A DNA stretch of 13,339 bases from Pseudomonadaceae bacterium UBA836. Its GTDB lineage: Bacteria > Pseudomonadota > Gammaproteobacteria > Pseudomonadales > Pseudomonadaceae. The notes below the pieces were generated by a model, which had not been told where the DNA came from, did not search any database, and saw only the letters and a list, made by a program, of their open reading frames with translations. Each line of letters begins with the position of its first letter. The stretch's first letter is position 1. Made by a program: the position numbers and the translations under genes. Shown here one piece after another: positions 5,778-12,697 of the stretch. The stretch spans positions 1-13,339 of the forward strand of contig DBHE01000264.1 of the NCBI GenBank assembly GCA_002296055.1. Reading direction: 5' to 3'.

Positions 5778-7397
5778 ATGTCCTTTGCCTCTCTGGGGCT
5801 GTCCGACGCGCTGGTACGCGCGGTGGCGGCCACTGGTTACACCACACCCACGCCGGTTCAGCAGCAAGCAGTGCCGGCGGTTCTCGAAGGCCGCGACCTG
5901 ATGGTTGCCGCCCAGACCGGCACCGGCAAAACCGCCGGCTTTGCCCTACCGGTAATCGAACGCCTGTTCCCCAACGGCGAGTCCGACGGCCACCGCGCCA
6001 AACCCAAGCAGGTGCGCGTACTGGTCCTGACCCCGACCCGCGAACTGGCCGCCCAGGTGCACGACAGCATCCGCGCCTACGCCACCGAACTGCCGCTGAA
6101 ATCCGCATGCATCTTTGGCGGCGTTGGCGCCAACCCGCAGATGAAAGCCATCGCACCCGGCCTGGATATCCTGGTCGCCTGCCCTGGCCGCCTGCTGGAT
6201 CTGGTCGGCCAAAAGGCTGTCGACCTCTCGCAGGTCGAGATCCTGGTACTCGACGAAGCCGACCGCATGCTCGACATGGGCTTTGTCCATGACGTCAAAA
6301 AGGTCATCGCCAAGCTGCCAGCCAAGCGCCAGAACCTGCTGTTCTCGGCCACCTTCTCCAAGGACATTGTCGATCTGGCAAACAAGCTGCTCGACAACCC
6401 GGCCCGCATCGAAGTCACCCCGCCGAACACCACGGTCGAGCGCATCAACCAGAAGGTTTACCGCGTTGCCGCCGGTCACAAACGTGCACTGGTTGCGCAC
6501 CTGGTCACCCAGGGCGCGTGGGAGCAGGTGCTGATATTCACCCGTACCAAGCACGGCGCCAACCGCCTGGCCGAGTACCTGGTCAAGAACGGTCTGCCGG
6601 CTGCAGCGATTCACGGCAACAAGAGCCAGAGCGCGCGCACCAAGGCACTGGCCGACTTCAAGGCCAACAGCCTGCGCATTCTGGTCGCTACCGACATCGC
6701 TGCCCGTGGCCTGGATATTGACCAACTGCCCCACGTGATCAACTTCGAGCTGCCCAACGTCTCGGAGGACTACGTCCACCGTATCGGTCGTACCGGCCGC
6801 GCCGGACGCAGCGGCGAAGCCGTTTCACTGGTCAGCCCCGACGAAGAGAAGCTGCTGCGCGCCATCGAGCGCATGACCAAGCAGCGTATCGACGAAGGCA
6901 GCCTGGACGGCTTTGAGCCGCCGGCCCAAGCAGAGCTGAACAACGACCGCCCGGAGCGTCCACGCGAGCAAAATGGTCGCGGCGGCCAGCAACGCAACAA
7001 CCGCGGCCAGGGCCAGCAGGGCAAGCGTGCCGGTAACGGCCAATCCGCCCAGAAAAACGGCAACGGCGGCAATGGCAATGGCAATGGCAATGGCAATGGC
7101 CAGCAGCGTGGCCAGCGCCGTAACGAGCGCCAACGTGGCGAGCAGCGCCCGCACCAGCAGCGCCAACGTGCCGCCAGCCAGCCGCGGGTAATGCCAGGCA
7201 TCCATGAACCGGAAGATGCCGTCACCCTCGAGCGCCGCCGTCAGGCGCTGGGCAACCGTATTGAGGCCCCGGAAGAGCGCAAACCCGCTGCCCGCAAGCA
7301 AAACAACGGCAACGGCAACGGCAACGGCAATCGTAAGCCAAACGGTGGCGGTAACCGCAAGCAACGGGAAAAGCCAGCGCTGCTCGGCGCACGCTAA
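5778..7397 (+). CDS. rhlE: RhlE-type DEAD-box ATP-dependent RNA helicase
   Basis: This enzyme unwinds RNA duplexes using ATP; RhlE proteins act in ribosome assembly, RNA turnover and cold growth. I chose ATG 5778 (539 residues) because AGGA lies 6 nt upstream and MSFASLGLS is the usual RhlE beginning; the frame also opens at 5721. Core motifs in order: Q motif GYTTPTPVQ (20-28), Walker A AQTGTGKT (45-52), PTREL (86-90), DEAD (159-162), SAT (190-192), [10 protein letters not shown] (304-313) and HRIGRTGR (334-341). Motif Ib reads CPGR instead of the common TPGR. The core ends near residue 370. The tail (about 385-539) is disordered, basic and Gly/Asn/Gln/Arg-rich, suited to RNA binding, and contains two Gly-Asn runs. 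Another RhlE paralogue may exist elsewhere in the genome, so the symbol is by family. Confidence 0.92.
   Translation: MSFASLGLSDALVRAVAATGYTTPTPVQQQAVPAVLEGRDLMVAAQTGTGKTAGFALPVIERLFPNGESDGHRAKPKQVRVLVLTPTRELAAQVHDSIRAYATELPLKSACIFGGVGANPQMKAIAPGLDILVACPGRLLDLVGQKAVDLSQVEILVLDEADRMLDMGFVHDVKKVIAKLPAKRQNLLFSATFSKDIVDLANKLLDNPARIEVTPPNTTVERINQKVYRVAAGHKRALVAHLVTQGAWEQVLIFTRTKHGANRLAEYLVKNGLPAAAIHGNKSQSARTKALADFKANSLRILVATDIAARGLDIDQLPHVINFELPNVSEDYVHRIGRTGRAGRSGEAVSLVSPDEEKLLRAIERMTKQRIDEGSLDGFEPPAQAELNNDRPERPREQNGRGGQQRNNRGQGQQGKRAGNGQSAQKNGNGGNGNGNGNGNGQQRGQRRNERQRGEQRPHQQRQRAASQPRVMPGIHEPEDAVTLERRRQALGNRIEAPEERKPAARKQNNGNGNGNGNRKPNGGGNRKQREKPALLGAR
7068..7097 (+). repeat. Hexanucleotide tandem repeat, 5 x GGCAAT, inside the helicase tail
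   Basis: Five perfect GGCAAT units encode Gly-Asn repeats at residues about 431-440. Unit length keeps the frame, so slippage would lengthen or shorten the tail by two residues at a time. Confidence 0.95.
7305..7331 (+). repeat. Hexanucleotide tandem repeat, 4 x AACGGC, inside the helicase tail
   Basis: Four AACGGC units, followed by AAT, encode a second Asn-Gly run at residues about 510-518. The codon differs from the first array (AAC rather than AAT), so the two arrays expanded separately. Confidence 0.93.
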
Positions 7398-7412
7398 ACC
7401 GCGCTTGATCAG

Positions 7413-7438
7413 AAAACGGGGCCTCGGCCCCGTTTTTT
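7413..7438 (+). terminator. Intrinsic terminator of the helicase gene
   Basis: AAAACGGGGC (7413-7422) pairs perfectly with GCCCCGTTTT (7427-7436) around a CTCG loop, ending in six T. It starts 15 nt after the helicase stop and separates it from the next gene. Confidence 0.95.
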
Positions 7439-7493
7439 GTTGCAGCGCCTCGCATCCCCGCACCTGCGCCCAGCACAACCCCGGCAACAGCGC

Positions 7494-7499
7494 TATAGT
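7494..7499 (+). promoter_or_regulatory. Candidate -10 box for the DUF3617 gene
   Basis: TATAGT matches the -10 consensus at 5 of 6 bases and lies 33 nt before the start codon, just after the helicase terminator. No convincing -35 box is seen. Confidence 0.35.
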
Positions 7500-7532
7500 C
7501 ACAGTCCTGCACTCGCTACCAAGGACTGTCGT

Positions 7533-8132
7533 ATGCACCTCTCCCGTCTTGCCCTGTTTTGCTCACTCAGCCTGAGCACCCTCGCCACCCACGCTGCCAG
7601 CCTGGACACCCTGCCCGAGCCCGGCCTGTGGATCAGCGAAAGCACCACCCTGATCAACGGCATCGACATGCAGGCTCGCATGCGCGAGATGCGCGAAAAC
7701 ATGCTCAAGACGCTGCCGCCGGAGCAGCGCGCCCTAGCCGAAGAGATGCTTGGTAGCGAAGGCCAGGTGGGCGAGCGCCAATGCATCACCGCTGAGGCCG
7801 CTCAGACCATGGCCGACCCAGACGCCCTGCTGGCAGACGCCCGCGAGAATATGCCCAATTGCGACCTCAAGGTGGAGCAGGTCAGCGGCGATGCCCTGCA
7901 GTTCTCCGGACAGTGCAATGACCCGGACGGCTTCACCGGCGACCTCAGCGGCCGCGTTCAGGTTGTATCCAGCCGCGAGATGCGCTCCACCTTCAACGGC
8001 AATGGCAGCTACGCCCTGCCTGCCGGTCTGATGGGTGATAACGCCGGAGCCAGCAACGGTGAGGTGAAGCTGGAGCATTCGCAAGTCAGCCGCTGGAACG
8101 ACGCCGATTGCGGCAACACCCCCGCACTCTGA
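7533..8132 (+). CDS. Secreted DUF3617 family protein
   Basis: The product is 199 residues. I chose ATG 7533 because AAGGA (7521-7525) lies 7 nt upstream and the protein then begins with a signal peptide (hydrophobic stretch 5-18, likely cleavage after THA at 19-21). The mature start PEPGLWISES, a Met-rich segment, the RQC...A tract and the late FNGNGSY segment fit the DUF3617 pattern, a family of small periplasmic proteins without established function. Four mature Cys (in RQC, NCDL, GQC and DCGN) could form two disulfides. It has its own upstream terminator and likely promoter, so it seems to be transcribed alone. Assignment to DUF3617 is by recognised pattern and is fairly sure; the role is unknown. 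Confidence 0.8.
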   Translation: MHLSRLALFCSLSLSTLATHAASLDTLPEPGLWISESTTLINGIDMQARMREMRENMLKTLPPEQRALAEEMLGSEGQVGERQCITAEAAQTMADPDALLADARENMPNCDLKVEQVSGDALQFSGQCNDPDGFTGDLSGRVQVVSSREMRSTFNGNGSYALPAGLMGDNAGASNGEVKLEHSQVSRWNDADCGNTPAL

Positions 8133-8137
8133 TTACA

Positions 8138-8190
8138 TGCCTGGCGAGTTGATGCGCATCACAGCGCGCTTGCGACAGGCTCGCCAGGCA
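8138..8190 (+). other. Large inverted repeat before the lipid operon
   Basis: TGCCTGGCGAG (8138-8148) pairs perfectly with CTCGCCAGGCA (8180-8190), 11 bp around a 31-nt loop. The loop holds the perfect 12-nt palindrome TGATGCGCATCA (8150-8161). The site starts 6 nt after the DUF3617 stop and has no T-run. It could be a terminator for the upstream gene or a regulatory region of the operon, with the palindrome as a possible operator. No sigma-70 promoter was recognised in 8133-8240. Confidence 0.6.
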
Positions 8191-8240
8191 CAGACTTCCG
8201 GCGTAAGCTGGCGGGCCGCACTGACGCAACAGGGACGTCC

Positions 8241-8654
8241 ATGCAGCCAACCACCACTTCCTTTGCCAACAGTCTGGGCGGGCGCTTGCTCGCCGCCGCG
8301 CTGGCCTTCGTGCTGTGGGGCGGCTGGGCGCTGCTGGCCAACTGGTCGAGCGACCCGCAGCATGCCCTGATCGCTGGCCTGCTGCAGGGCACCGCCAGCG
8401 CCTTGATGACGCTGGTCATGGCCATCGCCGCCAAGACGCTGTTCTATAGGCTGCCCGCAGGAGCCCCGCGCCTGCTGCTGCCAGCCGTACTCATCGTCAG
8501 CGCCAGCTTCACCCTTCTGTATCTGGTGCACAGCTGGCACCAGACCCACGCCCTCTGGCAGACCATTGTCCCGCCGACCTCTCTGGCATTCATCTACTGT
8601 CTGTTCCTGTGTCTGCGCCTGCAGCGCGAACAGCTCTGTAACGAGGCCCCATGA
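8241..8654 (+). CDS. Unknown four-helix inner-membrane protein, first gene of lipid operon
   Basis: The product is 137 residues and I do not recognise a named family. Four hydrophobic segments are visible at about 15-33, 42-66, 77-96 and 105-126, consistent with a four-span inner-membrane protein. The loops are short and the ends polar (REQLCNEAP). A Gln-Gly-Thr-Ala-Ser step in helix 2 and a Pro-Pro pair near residue 112 are the only notable features. The start has a good AGGGA 5 nt upstream (8231-8235). Its TGA overlaps the ATG of the next gene by 4 nt, so it is probably coupled to the phosphatidyltransferase. By context it may be a subunit, a lipid or head-group carrier, or an accessory to lipid synthesis, but the sequence does not show which. 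Confidence 0.8.
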   Translation: MQPTTTSFANSLGGRLLAAALAFVLWGGWALLANWSSDPQHALIAGLLQGTASALMTLVMAIAAKTLFYRLPAGAPRLLLPAVLIVSASFTLLYLVHSWHQTHALWQTIVPPTSLAFIYCLFLCLRLQREQLCNEAP

Positions 8655-9307
8655 CCGACAACCGCCGCCCCCTGAAGATTCGCGATCAGCGCATCATGAC
8701 CCGCTTTGCCGCCTGGCTCAGTCAGCGCAGCGTGACACCCAACCAGATTTCCGTGCTCAGCGTGCTGTTCGCCCTGGCCGGCGCCGTCGCACTGGTCTGC
8801 TCGGGCCAGCAGTTGGGCAGTGAGCGCTCGATCTGGCTGATCATTGCGGCGCTGTGCATCCAGCTGCGGCTGCTGTGCAACCTGTTTGACGGCATGGTGG
8901 CGATGGAGGGCGGCAAACAAACGCCGGCCGGCGAGCTGTTCAACGACGTCCCCGACCGCATCGCCGACCCGCTGCTGATCGTTGCCTGCGGCTTTGCCGT
9001 ACCCGGTTTTGAATCAGCCCAGTGGCTAGCCTGGCTGGGTGCACTGCTAGCGGTGATGACCGCCTACGTGCGCGTACTGGGAGTCTCGCTTGGCCTGCCA
9101 GCAGACTTTCGCGGGCCACTGGCCAAGCAGCAACGTATGGCGGTGCTGACCGGTGCCTGCGTGCTGTCGGCATTCGACCCGCTGTGGCACCAGCCGGGCC
9201 TGATCCTGTGGATCAGCCTGATCATCATCGCCGTCGGCAGTGGCCTGACGGTTGTGCGCCGCCTGGTTGGCGCTTATCTGCGACTGCAACGCCGGGGGAT
9301 TGAATAA
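8651..9307 (+). CDS. YnbA-like CDP-alcohol phosphatidyltransferase
   Basis: The family moves a phosphatidyl group from CDP-diacylglycerol to an alcohol at the inner membrane. The protein has 218 residues with about six hydrophobic segments. The signature region is residues 77-102. Retained positions are Asp80, Gly81, Ala84, Gly94 and the last, catalytic Asp102. Changed positions are Asn77 (first Asp), Met85 (Arg) and Asn98 (third Asp); Asp99 sits next to it. As I recall, E. coli YnbA also has Asn at the first and third Asp positions, and YnbA is likewise followed by a CdsA-like gene, so this is best called YnbA-like. Acceptor alcohol unknown. It overlaps the genes on both sides (4 nt and 1 nt). 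Loss of activity is possible but less likely given the retained Asp102 and operon context. Confidence 0.85.
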   Translation: MTDNRRPLKIRDQRIMTRFAAWLSQRSVTPNQISVLSVLFALAGAVALVCSGQQLGSERSIWLIIAALCIQLRLLCNLFDGMVAMEGGKQTPAGELFNDVPDRIADPLLIVACGFAVPGFESAQWLAWLGALLAVMTAYVRVLGVSLGLPADFRGPLAKQQRMAVLTGACVLSAFDPLWHQPGLILWISLIIIAVGSGLTVVRRLVGAYLRLQRRGIE

Positions 9308-10263
9308 TGGATATCGGCCTGCCCTTCATGCTCGATCTGACGCCCAACACCCTGTGCGCGATGCTGGTAGTGGTGGTCATGCTGGTCATCGCCAGCGTCA
9401 CCCAGCTGCTGCTGCGCTCGCGCCTTAGCGCCGATGGCTATCTGGAGCTGAAACAGCGCATCAACTCCTGGTGGGTGATGGTCGGCGTGGTGTTCACCGC
9501 GCTGATGATCGGCCCCACCGCGTCGCTGATCTTCTTCACCATTCTGAGCTTTATTGCGCTGCGTGAGTTCTTCTCGATCCTGCCGGTGCGCGTTACCGAC
9601 CGCCGCCTGATTCTCGCCCTGTATCTGGCGGTGCCGCTGCAATACTACTGGGTCGGCATGGGCTGGTATGGCATGTTCATCGTGTTTATTCCGGTCTACC
9701 TGTTCCTGCTGATCCCCTTTGGACTGTTGATGCTGGGCGAGACCAAGGGCTTTATCCGCGCAGTCGGCTCTTACCAGTGGGCCACCATGACCACGGTGTT
9801 TGCCATCAGCCACGTTGCCTACCTACTGATGCTGCCGGCCGAAGAAAACCCGGCCGGCGGCGGGGTTGGCCTGGTGATCTATCTGGTGTTCCTGACCCAG
9901 TTCAATGACGTTGCCCAGTACATCTGGGGCAAGAAGTTCGGCAACCGCAAGATTGTGCCGGCCATCAGCCCGAACAAGACCTGGGCGGGCTTTCTCGGCG
10001 GCGTGGCCACCACCACCCTGTTCGGCGCGCTGCTTGCGCCCTGGCTGACGCCGCTGCCCTGGTGGCTGGGCCTTGGTGCAGGCCTATTGATCGGCCTGGC
10101 CGGCTTTATTGGCGACCTGACCGTGTCGGCGGTCAAACGCGACCTGCGTATCAAGGACACCAGCCAGCTGATCCCGGGCCACGGCGGCATTCTCGACCGT
10201 ATCGACAGTCTGATGTACACCGCGCCGCTGTTCTTCCACTTCCTCGTTTACACCACCTACTGA
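9307..10263 (+). CDS. YnbB/CdsA-like phosphatidate cytidylyltransferase
   Basis: Enzymes of this family make CDP-diacylglycerol from phosphatidic acid and CTP in the inner membrane. The protein has 318 residues and many hydrophobic segments (roughly eight). The complete CdsA signature is near the C-terminus (274-300): SAVKRD, then KD, then PGHGG and LDRID. Segments such as SWWVM, ISHVAYLLMLP and NDVAQYIWGKKFG resemble E. coli YnbB as I remember it, rather than housekeeping CdsA. The start codon shares one base with the preceding stop (TAATG), a tight coupling with the YnbA-like enzyme that would use its product. The housekeeping cdsA is expected elsewhere in the genome, so this is likely a dedicated paralogue. 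Confidence 0.93.
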   Translation: MDIGLPFMLDLTPNTLCAMLVVVVMLVIASVTQLLLRSRLSADGYLELKQRINSWWVMVGVVFTALMIGPTASLIFFTILSFIALREFFSILPVRVTDRRLILALYLAVPLQYYWVGMGWYGMFIVFIPVYLFLLIPFGLLMLGETKGFIRAVGSYQWATMTTVFAISHVAYLLMLPAEENPAGGGVGLVIYLVFLTQFNDVAQYIWGKKFGNRKIVPAISPNKTWAGFLGGVATTTLFGALLAPWLTPLPWWLGLGAGLLIGLAGFIGDLTVSAVKRDLRIKDTSQLIPGHGGILDRIDSLMYTAPLFFHFLVYTTY

Positions 10264-10270
10264 GGTCGCC

Positions 10271-10933
10271 ATGTCCCTGTTCAAGCGCCTGCCCAAACAG
10301 CTGTTCTTTCTGCTGATCGTCAAGCCGGTGGTGTACCTGCTGCTTGGCCTGAACATCTACAACAAGCAACGCCTGCCCAGCCACGGCCCGGCAATTCTTG
10401 CGGCCAACCACAACAGCCACCTGGATACCCTGGTGCTGATGGCGCTGTACCCGCTGGGCCAGCTGCACCGCGTGCGCCCGGTGGCGGCGGCGGACTACTT
10501 CCTGCGCAACCGCTTCACCACCTGGCTGTCACTCAACCTAATCGGCATTATCCCGCTGGATCGGCAGGGGCAGGTAGACAAGGAGCAGGTGTTTGAACAG
10601 TGCCAACAGGCCTTGGCCGACGGCCAGATTCTGCTGCTGTTTCCGGAAGGCAGCCGCGGCGAGGCAGAAGAACTGCAGCCGCTGCGCAAGGGCATCTATC
10701 ATCTGGCCCGCAGCCACGCCGGCACCCAGGTGGTGCCGATTGCCATGCACGGGCTTGGCCGTGCGCTGCCCAAGGGCGGCTCAATGATCGTGCCGTTCAA
10801 TGCCGACGTGGCCATCGGCGAGGCGCTGAGCGCCGAGCAGGAATGCGCGCCCTTTATGGAGCAGCTGCAGGCCTCACTGGAAAGCCTGCTGGCTGCCTGC
10901 ATCACCCGCCGTGACGCCCGCTGGGAGGATTAA
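10271..10933 (+). CDS. PlsC-like 1-acylglycerol-3-phosphate acyltransferase
   Basis: The family transfers an acyl chain to lysophosphatidic acid, giving phosphatidic acid, at the inner membrane. The protein has 220 residues, with an N-terminal hydrophobic segment (about 11-28). Motif I NHNSHLD (46-52) contains the HX4D charge relay His47/Asp52. Motif III FPEGSRG is at 124-130, and motif IV VPIAMHG at 155-161. GAGGT overlapping the previous stop acts as ribosome binding site, 4 nt from ATG, so it belongs to the same operon. Its product would be the substrate of the CdsA-like enzyme just upstream. The true acyl acceptor cannot be read from the sequence; a related acyltransferase activity is possible. 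Confidence 0.88.
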   Translation: MSLFKRLPKQLFFLLIVKPVVYLLLGLNIYNKQRLPSHGPAILAANHNSHLDTLVLMALYPLGQLHRVRPVAAADYFLRNRFTTWLSLNLIGIIPLDRQGQVDKEQVFEQCQQALADGQILLLFPEGSRGEAEELQPLRKGIYHLARSHAGTQVVPIAMHGLGRALPKGGSMIVPFNADVAIGEALSAEQECAPFMEQLQASLESLLAACITRRDARWED

Positions 10934-10944
10934 GGGTTCGACGC

Positions 10945-10969
10945 CTGCACGGGCTCAGTGCCCGTGCGG
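10945..10969. terminator. Hairpin between the convergent lipid operon and dld
   Basis: GCACGGGC (10947-10954) pairs perfectly with GCCCGTGC (10960-10967) around TCAGT, with two further pairs outside (one G-U). The dld stop codon lies in the loop. It is placed to block transcripts from both sides, but neither strand has a T-run. Confidence 0.5.
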
Positions 10970-12697
10970 CTCCTCATGCCCACCACAACACTCACCCCAG
11001 CCGCGCTGACGTGAGGTATGGCCGATACCGGGGTTGAAGCTGTTGGTCGGGTCCAGCTCCTTATAGAAGCCGGCCAGCGCCGGCTTGGCTACATACAGAT
11101 GGCCAACGTTGTGCTCGGCCGGGTATTCGGCACGGCGCTCATCCAGCAGCGCCCACATACGGTGCTCCATCGCCAGCGGATCAACGCCCTTGCGCACGAT
11201 GTAATCCTGGTGGAAAACGTGGCAGAAAAAGTGCCCGTAATACAGCTTGTGCACCATGTCCTTTTCCAGCTCGGCCGGTAGCGTCTCCACCCAGTCCCGG
11301 TCATTACGGCGCAGGGCAATATCCAGCGCCACAATGTCTTCCACCTCGCGGCGGTGCACCTCACGGTAGCGAATCGCGGCACCGGCTACGGCAAAGCGGT
11401 GCAGAAAGGCGCGCCGGCCCTCGTCTTCGTCACACTCGAAATAGTCACCGGTATCGCGTCCGGCAAAGAAGCTGCTCAGGTGCTCACGCGTCTGCGCAGC
11501 GGTATCGTTGGACACGCGCAGCAGCAGGTGATGCTCAAAGCGATTACGGTACTCGCGCATGCGCTCCGGCAGGTGGCTGGGCAGCAGATTCATCACCATC
11601 TGAATCACGCGATCACTGACGCCGCGCAGGCCCAGGCGCTCGAAGAAGCCGTCAACGCGGCTCTTGATGGCAAAGGCTGCCGGCACCCGGGCGGTGCCAA
11701 AGCGGTCGATGATCAGGTAGGTGTCCTTGCCGTAGCGCTCTCCGATATCAAAGGCGGTACGGTGAATGTACTCACCGGCAATCGGCAGACTCGGCAGGTT
11801 GGTCAGCAGGTGGCGACGCAGGTCGGTCAGATCCTGCGGGGCGTTGCTGCCGATGTAGAACACGGTGCTGGCTTCCTTCACAAAGGTATCCAGTCGCACG
11901 GCAAACAGACACAGCTTGCCAGCCGACCCGGAAGCCTCGAACAAGCGCGAGGGGTCGGCATTAAAGCGCGCCGGGGTATCGGCATCGACATCGCGTACGT
12001 GCTCGGCGTAGCCGGCATCCGAGGCCCTGGCGGCCTCGTTGAGCACGGCATCAGGCTGATAGTCGCCACGCTGCAAACGGGTAAGGATCTCTTCCGGGCT
12101 GTCGCCCAGCTCGATACCCAGGTGGTTGACCAGCGTGAGCGTGCCGTCGGCCTGCACCTGCGCGTACAGCGCCAACTCGGTATAGGCCGGGCCGCGCCGC
12201 ACCAGAGCGCCGCCGGAGTTGTTACATACACCGCCCAGCACCGAAGCACCGATGCAGGAGGAGCCAATCACCGAGTGCGGCTCACGGCCCAGCGGCGCCA
12301 GTTCGCGCTCCAGGCGGTCCAGCGTGGCGCCCGGCAGACACACCACCTGCTCGCCCTGATTGATCAGTTGCACGCCATCCAGCCGGCGGGTGCTGATCAG
12401 CACGATATCGCGGTCGTAATTGTCGCCATCCGGGGTGGAGCCACCGGTCAAGCCGGTGTTGGCAGCCTGCATGATGACGATGCAATCGGCGGCAACAGCA
12501 GCGCGCAGGACCTGCCACTGCTCCAGCAGGGTGCCCGGCTGAATCACGGCCAGCACCTGACCCTCACCGGTACGGTGGCCCTTGCGAAAACGCCGGGTCT
12601 GCTGCTCACCGGTCAGTACATAACGGCGGCCAACCAGGCTACGCAGCTGCTCCAGCAAGGCCTCACGCTGGTGGGTTTGGGTTTGCGCAACACTCAT
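10955..12697 (-). CDS. dld: Quinone-dependent D-lactate dehydrogenase (FAD, membrane-associated)
   Basis: This peripheral inner-membrane flavoprotein oxidises D-lactate to pyruvate and passes electrons to quinone. The protein has 580 residues, close to E. coli Dld (571). The N-terminal PCMH-type FAD domain shows [13 protein letters not shown] (about 79-91) and [19 protein letters not shown]. The Dld-specific central and C-terminal regions follow ([28 protein letters not shown]). The last 13 residues are unusual, with Cys570, Cys571, His574, His578 and His580. The start overlaps the lldD stop by 4 nt (ATGA), with AGG 6 nt upstream on the minus strand, so it is the second gene of a lactate operon. 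It converges on the lipid operon with a 21-nt gap. Confidence 0.95.
   Translation of the reverse strand: MSVAQTQTHQREALLEQLRSLVGRRYVLTGEQQTRRFRKGHRTGEGQVLAVIQPGTLLEQWQVLRAAVAADCIVIMQAANTGLTGGSTPDGDNYDRDIVLISTRRLDGVQLINQGEQVVCLPGATLDRLERELAPLGREPHSVIGSSCIGASVLGGVCNNSGGALVRRGPAYTELALYAQVQADGTLTLVNHLGIELGDSPEEILTRLQRGDYQPDAVLNEAARASDAGYAEHVRDVDADTPARFNADPSRLFEASGSAGKLCLFAVRLDTFVKEASTVFYIGSNAPQDLTDLRRHLLTNLPSLPIAGEYIHRTAFDIGERYGKDTYLIIDRFGTARVPAAFAIKSRVDGFFERLGLRGVSDRVIQMVMNLLPSHLPERMREYRNRFEHHLLLRVSNDTAAQTREHLSSFFAGRDTGDYFECDEDEGRRAFLHRFAVAGAAIRYREVHRREVEDIVALDIALRRNDRDWVETLPAELEKDMVHKLYYGHFFCHVFHQDYIVRKGVDPLAMEHRMWALLDERRAEYPAEHNVGHLYVAKPALAGFYKELDPTNSFNPGIGHTSRQRGWGECCGGHEEPHGH

Noticed and set aside
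7437..7532. N-terminal extension of the DUF3617 protein
   Set aside because: It would start at the edge of the helicase terminator and would bury the signal peptide; ATG 7533 has AAGGA at 7 nt.
8879..8956. Phosphatidyltransferase as a dead pseudogene because of altered motif
   Set aside because: The frame is intact, the catalytic Asp102 and Gly/Ala positions are kept, the gene is tightly coupled in an operon, and E. coli YnbA seems to share the changes.
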